DNA from: Synergistota bacterium
GTDB taxonomy: Bacteria > Synergistota > Synergistia > Synergistales > Synergistaceae
DNA: 49,354 nt
NCBI GenBank assembly: GCA_023450745.1
Contig: JAEXGR010000065.1
Location: forward strand, 1 to 49,354
Direction of reading: 5' to 3'
Shown here: in pieces, positions 13,907 through 21,367 of the stretch
How the letters are laid out: each line of letters begins with the position of its first letter
Numbering within the stretch: position 1 is the stretch's first letter
Notes under the pieces: model-generated
Databases searched by the model: none
The model's input: only the letters and a program-made list of their open reading frames with translations
Told to the model about the DNA's origin: nothing
Program-made: the position numbers and the translations under genes

Positions 13907-15310
13907 TTATTTGGTGCTGAGGCCTCCAAAAGCTCTCTTTCTGACCCAGAGGAAGCAGGCGACATGGGCGGCGAAGGTTACCGCCCAGGAGACGGGATAT
14001 GAGACGTAGACCGTCGCTACGCTGTACAGGGCCGGTATGTGAAGCAGGGCCGATATCCAGGCAAGGCGCAGGACGCAGACGCCGAGCAGCGTCACGACCG
14101 TCGGCAGCACGGAGTATCCCATTCCGCGCATGACGCCGCCCATCCCCTCCATCAAACCGCAGATCGCGTACATCGAGGCGATCAGCTTCATCCGCTCCAT
14201 ACCGGCGGCGATGACCGCCTCGCTGGAGGAATATATGCCCAGCAAGGTGTGCCCGAAGACAGTGGCGGCTACCCCCAGCACGCCGCCGGTGAGCGCGCTG
14301 CAGATCAGCCCTGTCTTCAGCACTTTATTGACTCTGTCGAATTTGCCCGCTCCCATATTCTGGCCGGTAAACGATATGATCGCCTGATAGAAAGCCTCCG
14401 TGGAAAAATAGACGAACATCTCGATGCTGTCGGAGGCACAGCTGCCGGCCATGACTACGGCGCCGAACGAATTTATGTAGGACTGGATGACGACGTTGGA
14501 GATGGAGAAAAGAACGCCCTGCAAACCGGCGGGAACGCCTATCCGCAGCATTTTCAGGAGGTTCCCGATATCGATGCGCGCCGCGTGCGGCGTAAAGCGC
14601 AGCGCTCCGCTCTCATGAAACAGGCAGCGCAACACGAGCGCCGCCGAGATGCACTGCGCGATGACCGTCGCGATCGCGACCCCCGCCACGCCGAGACGGA
14701 GATAGATGACGAAGAAGAGGTTCAGGACGACGTTAACCACCCCGGCAAACGAAAGGTAAAGAAGCGGACGGCGGGTGTCGCCGACGGCGCGCAGGATCGC
14801 GCTGCCGAAGTTGTAGATCATCATCGGCGTCATGCCGAAAAAATAGATGACGAGATAAAGCGTGGCCAGTCCGAGCACTTCCGGCGGCGTCTGCATCATG
14901 ACGAGAACCTTGCGCGCGAAGACGATGCCTAAGACCGTCAGTAAAACGCCGCTCAGCAGGGCCACGACGATGGAGGTGGAGACCGTTCTGGAGATGCCCG
15001 CCTCGTCTTTGGAGCCGTAATACCGCGATACGAGAACGTTCGTTCCGATGGAGATGCCGATGAAGAGGTTTGTCATCAAGCTGATAAGGGCGGAGTTGGA
15101 GCCGACCGCCGCAAGAGAGTTGTCTCCCGCGTAACGCCCTACGACGATGATGTCCGCCGTGTTGAAGAGCAGCTGGAGAATGCTTGTAAACATAAGCGGT
15201 ATCGCAAACAGCAGCATCTTCGGCAATATCCGGCCGCTGCACATGTTTATCGTGTATTTGCTCTTTCCGCCTCTGTTCTGGTTGATGACCCTGCCTCTGG
15301 ATAAAAACAT
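13907..15310 (-). CDS. MATE family efflux transporter
   Basis: 467 residues, about 12 membrane helices in two similar halves. The N-terminal half shows the family pattern (MLLFAIPLMFTSILQLLFNTADIIVVGRYAG, here in part) with the TADIIVVGRY motif, and later SAILRAVGDTRRPLLY; the second half has FTGQNMGAGKFDRVNK. MATE proteins export cationic drugs or metabolites using Na+ or H+ gradients; substrate not predictable. The ATG at 15310 is preferred because GGGAGAGG lies 7 bases upstream; the frame is open to 15373. It is a single gene just upstream of tRNA-Val. Confidence 0.9.
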   Translation of the reverse strand: MFLSRGRVINQNRGGKSKYTINMCSGRILPKMLLFAIPLMFTSILQLLFNTADIIVVGRYAGDNSLAAVGSNSALISLMTNLFIGISIGTNVLVSRYYGSKDEAGISRTVSTSIVVALLSGVLLTVLGIVFARKVLVMMQTPPEVLGLATLYLVIYFFGMTPMMIYNFGSAILRAVGDTRRPLLYLSFAGVVNVVLNLFFVIYLRLGVAGVAIATVIAQCISAALVLRCLFHESGALRFTPHAARIDIGNLLKMLRIGVPAGLQGVLFSISNVVIQSYINSFGAVVMAGSCASDSIEMFVYFSTEAFYQAIISFTGQNMGAGKFDRVNKVLKTGLICSALTGGVLGVAATVFGHTLLGIYSSSEAVIAAGMERMKLIASMYAICGLMEGMGGVMRGMGYSVLPTVVTLLGVCVLRLAWISALLHIPALYSVATVYVSYPVSWAVTFAAHVACFLWVRKRAFGGLSTK

Positions 15311-15466
15311 TTGACGCCTCTCCCGTTGTGATAATTGCCATCTGAATATCCTACATATCCACGGCGAGAGCATTCTAACATTTAATATTTATTTTGCAAG
15401 ATTTTTGCATGTTTTGGGCATGGTTTTTTACAGAAGCTTAAAGGTCCTCCAACGCGCGGGACGCCT

Positions 15467-15922
15467 TTACGCGCCTCCCATATCCATCTCCAGATAGATC
15501 ATATCTTTTAGTTGTATCCCATCTTCAAATATTGGGTGGTCATAGTTGTCGATAAAAAAGTTTTTTACGCGGTGGCTCTCCCGGAAACCGCAGTTTTTAT
15601 AGAAAGATATCGTAAGCGGAGTCTCGCCCGTGCCGACCAACAGCCGGCGGCAGCGGCGGCCGTATCTGGCGCGCACGAATTCGATCATCTTCCGTCCGTA
15701 GCCCCGCCGCTGATATCGCGGCTTCACGGCGAGGTTTTTTATCTCGCAGGCTCCCCCGTCCTCTTCCGTCACCACGCAGACGGCACGCAGTCCGCCGTCG
15801 TCAAGGGCGAAGAGCTCGCCGCGCCACAGATACCTGTCTATCATGTCCTGCTGTTCGTCGGCGAGCAGCAGCAGTTCGAGGTATTTTCTCTTATCCTTTT
15901 CTTCAATAAGTTCGATTTTCAC
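15467..15922 (-). CDS. GNAT family N-acetyltransferase
   Basis: 151 residues, one GNAT domain. The acetyl-CoA loop is RYQRRGYGRKM (R/Q-x-x-G-x-G), preceded by the beta4 strand CEIKNLAVKP and followed by the beta5 segment RLLVGTGETPLTISFYKNCGF. The start is GTG at 15922, with GGGGAGG 7 bases upstream. It lies only 24 bases after the MutL-like stop and may be cotranscribed with the mutase genes, though substrate and link are unknown. Confidence 0.85.
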   Translation of the reverse strand: MKIELIEEKDKRKYLELLLLADEQQDMIDRYLWRGELFALDDGGLRAVCVVTEEDGGACEIKNLAVKPRYQRRGYGRKMIEFVRARYGRRCRRLLVGTGETPLTISFYKNCGFRESHRVKNFFIDNYDHPIFEDGIQLKDMIYLEMDMGGA

Positions 15923-15946
15923 GCTGCCAACCTCCCCTTGGAAAGA

Positions 15947-17347
15947 TCACGCCAGCGGCTCGAGGCTCTTTTTCATTATCGCCAGCGCCGCTTTCGGCTC
16001 TACCTGCGCCAGAAGGCCCATCGCGTAAAGCGCGTATCGCCCGTCCGCGTAAAGCCTCGCCGCCGCCGGCAGCAAGACGTCCCCGTCGGCGGGGGCTTTT
16101 AACACCTCTTTCAGGGCCGCCGCCGGGTCGTCGTCGTTTAAGAGCGGACCTCCGGTGCCAATGACGGTTTTCACCGCGCTGAGGTTTTTGCCGCGCTGAA
16201 GCAGCTTGCAGCCCGCCGAGGCGGTGCGTTCCAGACAGCCCGCGTGGCGTCTTGCCGCCGCCCGCACGCAGCAGGCCGCGAGCGCGGAATCCACACGCCT
16301 TTCGCCGCTGTCGCCGGGCGCTGGCAGAAAGGCGTTGTCAACTACTCTGCGCGTTACCGCCTCGGAGGCAAAGGCTTCAGAAACGCGCGCGCGCGCCGCG
16401 ATTTTTGCCATTCCAGCCTCTTTCGCCGCCAGCGCCGCGGATTCGCGCACTCCGAGGTCTCCCTCCACCGTGCGCTTAGCGAACGCTTCCGCCGCTCCCG
16501 TGATACGCGCGCCGTCATAGGGGCGCTGCTCCGCGAAAGAATGGACGTCGGTCGTCGCGCCGCCAACGTCAAGAATAATCAAATCACCAATACCCTTTTC
16601 TCCGTGGCATCCCCGCGAGAGGAGCGCCCCCGCGGCGAGCACCGCCGCCGGCGTGGGCATCAGAATGCCGTCCAGCATTCCGCGCACGCCCTCCAGTCCC
16701 TTCATGTCGACGATGCGTTTGAGGAAGATGTCGCGGACGATCCCTTCGGCCATCGCGGTGTTCAGCTCACCGACGGCGGGAATGATATTGTCGGCGATGA
16801 AGCATTCTTTCCCGCCGGCGGCGAGCAGGGCGCGCACCCTCGCGGCGGCAAAGCTGTTGCCGGCGTATATCACCGGAATTTGCAGAGGGCTGGCCGCCAG
16901 GACGGAGGCGTTGTGCAGCAGCGCCTCTTCGCTGCCGCGTTCATAGCCGCCGCAAAAGAGAATTATTTCGACCTTTTCTGCGGCGAGCCCCTTAAGGTCG
17001 GCCGCCTTTATCTTTCCGGCGATCGTGGCGAGTATCCGGCCGCCCGCGCCGAAAGCGGCGCTGCGGCCGGCGGTAACGCTCAGGCTGCGGCTGAGGCCGA
17101 TAACGGCGATCCGAAGGCCGCCGGCGGCGCTTGACGAGGCGAGCTTCAGCGCGCCGTCAAACTCTCCCGCCGAAAGGACCGTCCTTGCCATATCCAGACA
17201 CCGGCGCAGGCCAACTCGCGCGTCGCTCTTCACGGTAGAGGCGGCGCTCCCGCTGAAAAGAATCCGCTCTTCACGCAAAGAGACTACCGCCACTTTCGTG
17301 CGCGTGCTGCCAAAGTCGAGCAGCACCGCTTTTCTATCTTGCGGCAT
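15947..17347 (-). CDS. MutL/GlmL-type B12-mutase reactivating ATPase
   Basis: 466 residues of the ASKHA fold. Phosphate motif 1 is VLLDFGSTRTKVAVV at the N-terminus; phosphate 2 is IILDVGGATTDVHSF near 255; an adenosine motif VIGTGGPLL lies near 395. This is the pattern of MutL/GlmL proteins encoded beside glutamate mutase and related adenosylcobalamin enzymes, where they are thought to exchange damaged cofactor using ATP. The start overlaps the end of the mutase gene by 14 bases, which supports a paired function. Many Ala/Gly codons, high GC like the other host genes. Confidence 0.85.
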   Translation of the reverse strand: MPQDRKAVLLDFGSTRTKVAVVSLREERILFSGSAASTVKSDARVGLRRCLDMARTVLSAGEFDGALKLASSSAAGGLRIAVIGLSRSLSVTAGRSAAFGAGGRILATIAGKIKAADLKGLAAEKVEIILFCGGYERGSEEALLHNASVLAASPLQIPVIYAGNSFAAARVRALLAAGGKECFIADNIIPAVGELNTAMAEGIVRDIFLKRIVDMKGLEGVRGMLDGILMPTPAAVLAAGALLSRGCHGEKGIGDLIILDVGGATTDVHSFAEQRPYDGARITGAAEAFAKRTVEGDLGVRESAALAAKEAGMAKIAARARVSEAFASEAVTRRVVDNAFLPAPGDSGERRVDSALAACCVRAAARRHAGCLERTASAGCKLLQRGKNLSAVKTVIGTGGPLLNDDDPAAALKEVLKAPADGDVLLPAAARLYADGRYALYAMGLLAQVEPKAALAIMKKSLEPLA

Positions 17348-19088
17348 AGATATCCTTTACTGTGGAGATTATCTTGTCCATGTCGTTATCGCAGTTGACG
17401 CCCAGGGATTTCAGCTCTTCGGTGACGTCCGCGGCCAGCGAACCGCCCGCCATATTTTCATTCAGCAAGCCGCCTAAGATGAGGACCGCCTCCGTCCCCG
17501 CCGCTTTCATTTTTTCTGTGAGCTCTTTCGCATAGCTGAGCGCAATGCCGTTGTAGGTGCTCAGCGCCACCGCCCGGGCCTCAGTCTCAATCAGCGTATC
17601 CACGATCTCGTCGGGCGTCACATAGCTTCCGAGGTCGAAGACGGCGGCCCCCGCCTCTGTGAGCAGCGTCTTGACGATCTCTTTGCCATAATCGTGGATA
17701 TCCGTAGAGCCGACAACCACCTTCTCGCCGGAAAGTCCGGCGGCCGGCGCGTCGCCGAGTCGCGCAAGCGCCTCCTCTTTTTTAGCGCTGAGGTTTTTTA
17801 TCATATCCGTGGGGCGCACGGGCACCCTTGCGCCGGCGGGGTCCAGCTCTCCGGCGCCAAAGTTGTCCTCCAGCTGGCGCGGGCCGATGGCCTTCAGCGC
17901 CGCAAAGATCTCTCCCGGATGATTTATGTCCACGCCAAGATCGTCAAGGGCGTTCATCATCCGTTCAAAAAATATTTTGCCGCAGAAGATATAGAGATCC
18001 CGCTCGGCGTTGACCCTTTCCCAGTTGATGAAGGGGGCCATGAACTTTGACTTTTCGATCATCATATCGACGGTAAGATGGCCGTCTACAATCTCCTGCG
18101 CCGTCGGAATACGCACCGCCTCCGTTACAGGCACCGAAGCCACGGCGTGTCCCGTCGGCGTATGGCGCTGGAAGATGGCGTCCGCCAGCGAGAAGGAGGC
18201 CAACGCGCCGTAGTTCCGCTGGTAATCGAGGCCGTAATCCACCGTGTTGCCAAATATCATCGTGCCAGGCGTGTGATGCTTGTTGAGCTTTTCCATTACG
18301 GAGTGGATTATGATCCTTCCCATGGGATCGCTGAAAAGATTCCCATAGGCAAAAGCCATCCGCGCGCCGAGCAGGTCTTCGACGAGGTGGCGCTCCATCA
18401 TCGCCCAGCCCGTGATGCTGGACAGGTCGCGGAACTGGTTGCCGAAACCGTCGTCCATGTTGGAGTGAACGATCGTCCCCTCCACCTTTCCCATCAGCAT
18501 GAAAGCGGTCAGCGAGTTCACCGTGCGCTCATATTCCAACTCAACGCCCGGATATTCATAGGTGAAATAGTGCGAGACGTTGCCGATCGAGGTCACGCCC
18601 GCATTGAGCGCGAAGACGGTATTCTCCAGCGCGTTCGGCGAGCCGATCATATGGTCGGACATGTGCGGCTGCACGGGGACGATCTGCCCCAGCGCCGCCC
18701 ACTCCTCCGGCGTGTTGAGGACCAGCCCTGTGCCCTTGGGCAGCCTGCTGCGGTATTCCGCGGGGACGCCCATCACCCAGTCAAGGATGAAGCCGAAGCG
18801 GGTAATGTAACTGCCGCGCCGCTTCAGTTCGTTATAGATGAATTCGATATTCTTTGCCGTCTCGTCCCAGGAGTTCCAGCCGACGTGAGAATGCTTGGAG
18901 ATCGCGCCCTCTGCGATCGCCCGGCGCTTATATTCCGCTTCGCTTTTGACGCCATGCTCCTTAAAAAAAAGCGTCTCGCCCACCGTTATCCCCTTCGCGA
19001 GCTTCGAGGCCTCGGCCTCTATCGCGGATAACGGCGGCAGATCTTTCCATTCAAACCTTTTATTAAATTTTATTTCCAACACAACCAC
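17334..19088 (-). CDS. Single-chain adenosylcobalamin-dependent mutase
   Basis: 584 residues. The first ~440 residues are a TIM-barrel-like catalytic domain of the glutamate mutase E type (SHVGWNSWDETAKNIEFIYN, NVSHYFTYEYPGVELE, SITGWAMMERHLVEDLLGAR). From about 455 a fused B12-binding domain carries the base-off/His-on motif DIHDYG (near 464), then LSTYNG and ILGGLLNE. Glutamate mutase keeps these domains on two proteins, whereas 2-methyleneglutarate mutase is a single chain of about 616 residues in this order, so a methyleneglutarate-mutase-like activity is plausible but unproven. Start codon is uncertain: GTG at 19088 with no clear ribosome site. Followed by the MutL gene. Confidence 0.8.
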   Translation of the reverse strand: MVVLEIKFNKRFEWKDLPPLSAIEAEASKLAKGITVGETLFFKEHGVKSEAEYKRRAIAEGAISKHSHVGWNSWDETAKNIEFIYNELKRRGSYITRFGFILDWVMGVPAEYRSRLPKGTGLVLNTPEEWAALGQIVPVQPHMSDHMIGSPNALENTVFALNAGVTSIGNVSHYFTYEYPGVELEYERTVNSLTAFMLMGKVEGTIVHSNMDDGFGNQFRDLSSITGWAMMERHLVEDLLGARMAFAYGNLFSDPMGRIIIHSVMEKLNKHHTPGTMIFGNTVDYGLDYQRNYGALASFSLADAIFQRHTPTGHAVASVPVTEAVRIPTAQEIVDGHLTVDMMIEKSKFMAPFINWERVNAERDLYIFCGKIFFERMMNALDDLGVDINHPGEIFAALKAIGPRQLEDNFGAGELDPAGARVPVRPTDMIKNLSAKKEEALARLGDAPAAGLSGEKVVVGSTDIHDYGKEIVKTLLTEAGAAVFDLGSYVTPDEIVDTLIETEARAVALSTYNGIALSYAKELTEKMKAAGTEAVLILGGLLNENMAGGSLAADVTEELKSLGVNCDNDMDKIISTVKDIYAAR

Positions 19089-19144
19089 ATCCCAATATGA
19101 AATCGCGTGAACTAGATTTTATACTCTTTCCCCAAATTAGCAAA

Positions 19145-19185
19145 GAAAAATGACCGAAACATCCAGTCGTTCCGGTCATTTTCAA
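19145..19185 (-). terminator. Terminator after mscS-like gene
   Basis: AAAATGACCGGAACG and its partner TGTTTCGGTCATTTTT form a long stem ending in a T-run on the minus strand, just beyond the stop at 19193. It isolates the channel gene from the mutase pair. Confidence 0.8.
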
Positions 19186-19192
19186 AATATTC

Positions 19193-20176
19193 TTACCGTT
19201 TGACGCCGGCTTCCGGGGGGGTGCGCACCTCGCGAAGCTCTTGGGTCCTGGCGATCTCCGCGAGCACCGCCGGGTCGGACGAGGCAAGGTAGTTGCTGAC
19301 CGCCGGGTAGGCGAACTTGATCCCCGCCTCCGTGTAGCGCTTATGCAGCTCCTCGCGGAACCGGTAGCCCACCCGCCATTGATAGCCCGGCGCGGTCTTT
19401 ATGAAACAGCGGAATTTGACGCCGTTCTGCGCGTATTCGGTGATGCCGTTGAAGGTGGGGTTCGGAAATATCTTCGGGTCTCCTTGATTAACGGTCTCGT
19501 CGGCAAGCTCCATCAGGATTCTCTTCGCCTCGCTGTAGTCGCCCTCATAGGGTATCGTCACGTAGATCGCGGTGTAGGACCAGTCTTTCGTGTAATTTAT
19601 AACGTCCTGGATGGTGCTGTTGGGAATTATTATCAGGTTCCCTTCGAGGCTGCGCAGGCGCGTGAGACGCAGGGTGAAGTGCTCTACCGTACCCTGATAA
19701 TCCCCGATCTGGATCCAGTCGTTGACGTTGTATTGGTCCTCCACGATTATCAGCACGCCGTTGATGAAGTCGCGGATAAGGTTCTGCGCCGCGAGGGAAA
19801 TTCCCAGTCCGGCGATGCCGATACCGGCGAGGATGGGCTTGATGTTTATGCCGATGGCGCTCAATATCGCAAAGCACATCACCATGGCAAGCAGCACGCG
19901 CAGCATCTGAGTGGTGAGCTGCCGCAGCGTAGACATGCGATACATGAGCCAGGCGCTGCGTATCTCATCGTCCTTGTAGACGGTGTTCTTCGCGCGCTCG
20001 GCGGCCGCCCTGAAGATGTGCGCCATAAGATATGGTATCGCCTTGTCGAGCAGATACCAGACAAGGAGGAGAAAGAGAAGGAACAGGATTGTGGCCATGT
20101 TCTTCAAAAGGAGCTCAAAGAACATCTCTCCCTTATATTCAAGAAACTGTTTGTGATAACCGGTAATAGCGTCCAT
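19193..20176 (-). CDS. MscS family mechanosensitive channel
   Basis: 327 residues. Three membrane segments: about 27-50, 88-108, and the pore-lining glycine/alanine helix ILAGIGIAGLGISLAAQNLIRDFINGVLI at about 115-143 (quoted in part elsewhere as GIAGLGISLAAQNLIRD). The beta domain follows (VNDWIQIGDYQGTVEH, RSLEGNLIIIPNSTI), then an alpha/beta C-terminus. Such channels release solutes on hypo-osmotic shock. AGAGGAAATTTATTTT precedes the ATG. A single-gene transcript by its flanking terminator. Confidence 0.92.
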   Translation of the reverse strand: MDAITGYHKQFLEYKGEMFFELLLKNMATILFLLFLLLVWYLLDKAIPYLMAHIFRAAAERAKNTVYKDDEIRSAWLMYRMSTLRQLTTQMLRVLLAMVMCFAILSAIGINIKPILAGIGIAGLGISLAAQNLIRDFINGVLIIVEDQYNVNDWIQIGDYQGTVEHFTLRLTRLRSLEGNLIIIPNSTIQDVINYTKDWSYTAIYVTIPYEGDYSEAKRILMELADETVNQGDPKIFPNPTFNGITEYAQNGVKFRCFIKTAPGYQWRVGYRFREELHKRYTEAGIKFAYPAVSNYLASSDPAVLAEIARTQELREVRTPPEAGVKR

Positions 20177-20259
20177 AAAATAAATTTCCTCTTCTAAGTT
20201 GTTTTACGTCTCTTATATTGTAACCGATAGCGAAGAGGGAAAATCGGTATTATATCCAT

Positions 20260-20296
20260 AAAAACGAGCCGGCAATTAAAAAAATCGCCGGCCCGC
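20260..20296 (-). terminator. Terminator after parvulin gene
   Basis: GCCGGC repeated in inverted orientation around an AT-rich 13-base loop, followed by TCGTTTTT on the minus strand, 34 bases beyond the stop at 20330. Confidence 0.75.
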
Positions 20297-20329
20297 CTGT
20301 GTCGCTTTCTTTTTAAGGTTAAGATTCTG

Positions 20330-21259
20330 CTATTTCGCGGCGTTCTCCGCGGGCTTCTCCTCCGCGGGGGCGTCCGGAGTCTTGGGCGCGGGCGCGGCGG
20401 GAATGCCGCCAAGGTTCTCAAGGGCCTTCTCGTTGATTTCGACCTTTACCTTTTTCCGAAGGTCCTCAAGCTCTTTTGTGATGTAGCTCATCTGGAGGCG
20501 CTGCACGATCTCGTCCTTCGCCTCTTCGTATGTGAGCTGCTTTGAGGGGCGGCGTTCGAGGACTTCGAGCACATGCCAGCCGAGGTCCGTCTTCACGGGG
20601 CCGACAAGCGAGTTCGGGCGCGCCTTCTCTACCGCTTTGTCGATCGCTTCCGGCATCACGCCCTTCTCCATCCAGCCGAGGTCGCCGCCGCGGGCCGCGG
20701 TGTTCGTGTCGCGGCTGTATTTTTCGGCGGTCTTCGCGAAATCCTTATCCTTGAAGATATCGAGGATCGCGTTGTTGGCGTCTTTTTCCTCCGAAGTCAG
20801 GATATGGCGGAGGTGAGTGGCGGCCGCCTGCACAAATTCTCCTTTATGCTCCGCATAGTATTTCTTCATCGCCTTGTCGCTCATGTCCCAGTTTTTGCTG
20901 ATCTCCTGGAGGTAGGCCTCAAGAAGGAGCTGCATCCGCTGCCATTTGATCTTAAGCGCCACATCGCTGCGGTCGGCGAGGCCGCTGATCCGCGCGCCCT
21001 CGGCAAAGAGCATCGCGTCGGCCATCTGTTTTACCATCTCGACGCGCTCGGGAAGGGTCGCCTGGGTGAGCATGAGGCCGACCATCATGGGGTTGCCTCC
21101 CGCGGTGCTCTGGAGCACCTCGACCACCTCGCCAGGCTTCAGCGATTCGTTACCGACGACTACCGCCGTTTCTTCAGCGGCGGCGAAAGCCGAGACGGCC
21201 ATCGCGGAGACGGAGAAGGCGACGGCCGCCCCCATGACAAGTTTCTTTCTTAATGACAT
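20330..21259 (-). CDS. Exported parvulin-type peptidyl-prolyl isomerase
   Basis: 309 residues. Residues 1-27 are a signal peptide (MSLRKK, hydrophobic core, SAFAAA). A SurA-like helical part (GEVVEVLQSTAGGNPMM...LMLTQATLPERVEMVKQ) is followed by the parvulin domain at about 145-245: ATHLRHILTSEE, GGDLGWMEKGVMPE, and GPVKTDLGWHVLEVLERR. The Pro/Ala-rich tail (PAAPAPKTPDAPAEEKPAENAAK in part) is probably disordered. It should act in the periplasm in folding outer-membrane or secreted proteins. A ribosome site GGAGGAACTT precedes the ATG. Monocistronic by flanking terminators. Confidence 0.9.
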   Translation of the reverse strand: MSLRKKLVMGAAVAFSVSAMAVSAFAAAEETAVVVGNESLKPGEVVEVLQSTAGGNPMMVGLMLTQATLPERVEMVKQMADAMLFAEGARISGLADRSDVALKIKWQRMQLLLEAYLQEISKNWDMSDKAMKKYYAEHKGEFVQAAATHLRHILTSEEKDANNAILDIFKDKDFAKTAEKYSRDTNTAARGGDLGWMEKGVMPEAIDKAVEKARPNSLVGPVKTDLGWHVLEVLERRPSKQLTYEEAKDEIVQRLQMSYITKELEDLRKKVKVEINEKALENLGGIPAAPAPKTPDAPAEEKPAENAAK

Positions 21260-21317
21260 TTGAAGTTCCTCCTTGAGTTATGATTAAACTTTCTCTCAAC
21301 TCGCAATATGCTACCAT

Positions 21318-21365
21318 AAAAAATAAAATTCGCGGGCGGTTAATTTACCGCCCCCGAATTTTTCT
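21318..21365 (-). terminator. Terminator of the ctsR-mcsA-clpC operon
   Basis: AAATTCGGGGGCGGT pairs with ACCGCCCGCGAATTT around a short AT loop, followed by TATTTTTT on the minus strand, directly after the clpC stop. Confidence 0.85.
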
Positions 21366-21367
21366 CG

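Noticed and set aside
14039..14932. 297-codon + frame inside the MATE gene
   Set aside because: Arg/His/Asp-rich antisense product typical of a shadow frame in GC-rich DNA; the minus strand encodes a clear MATE transporter.
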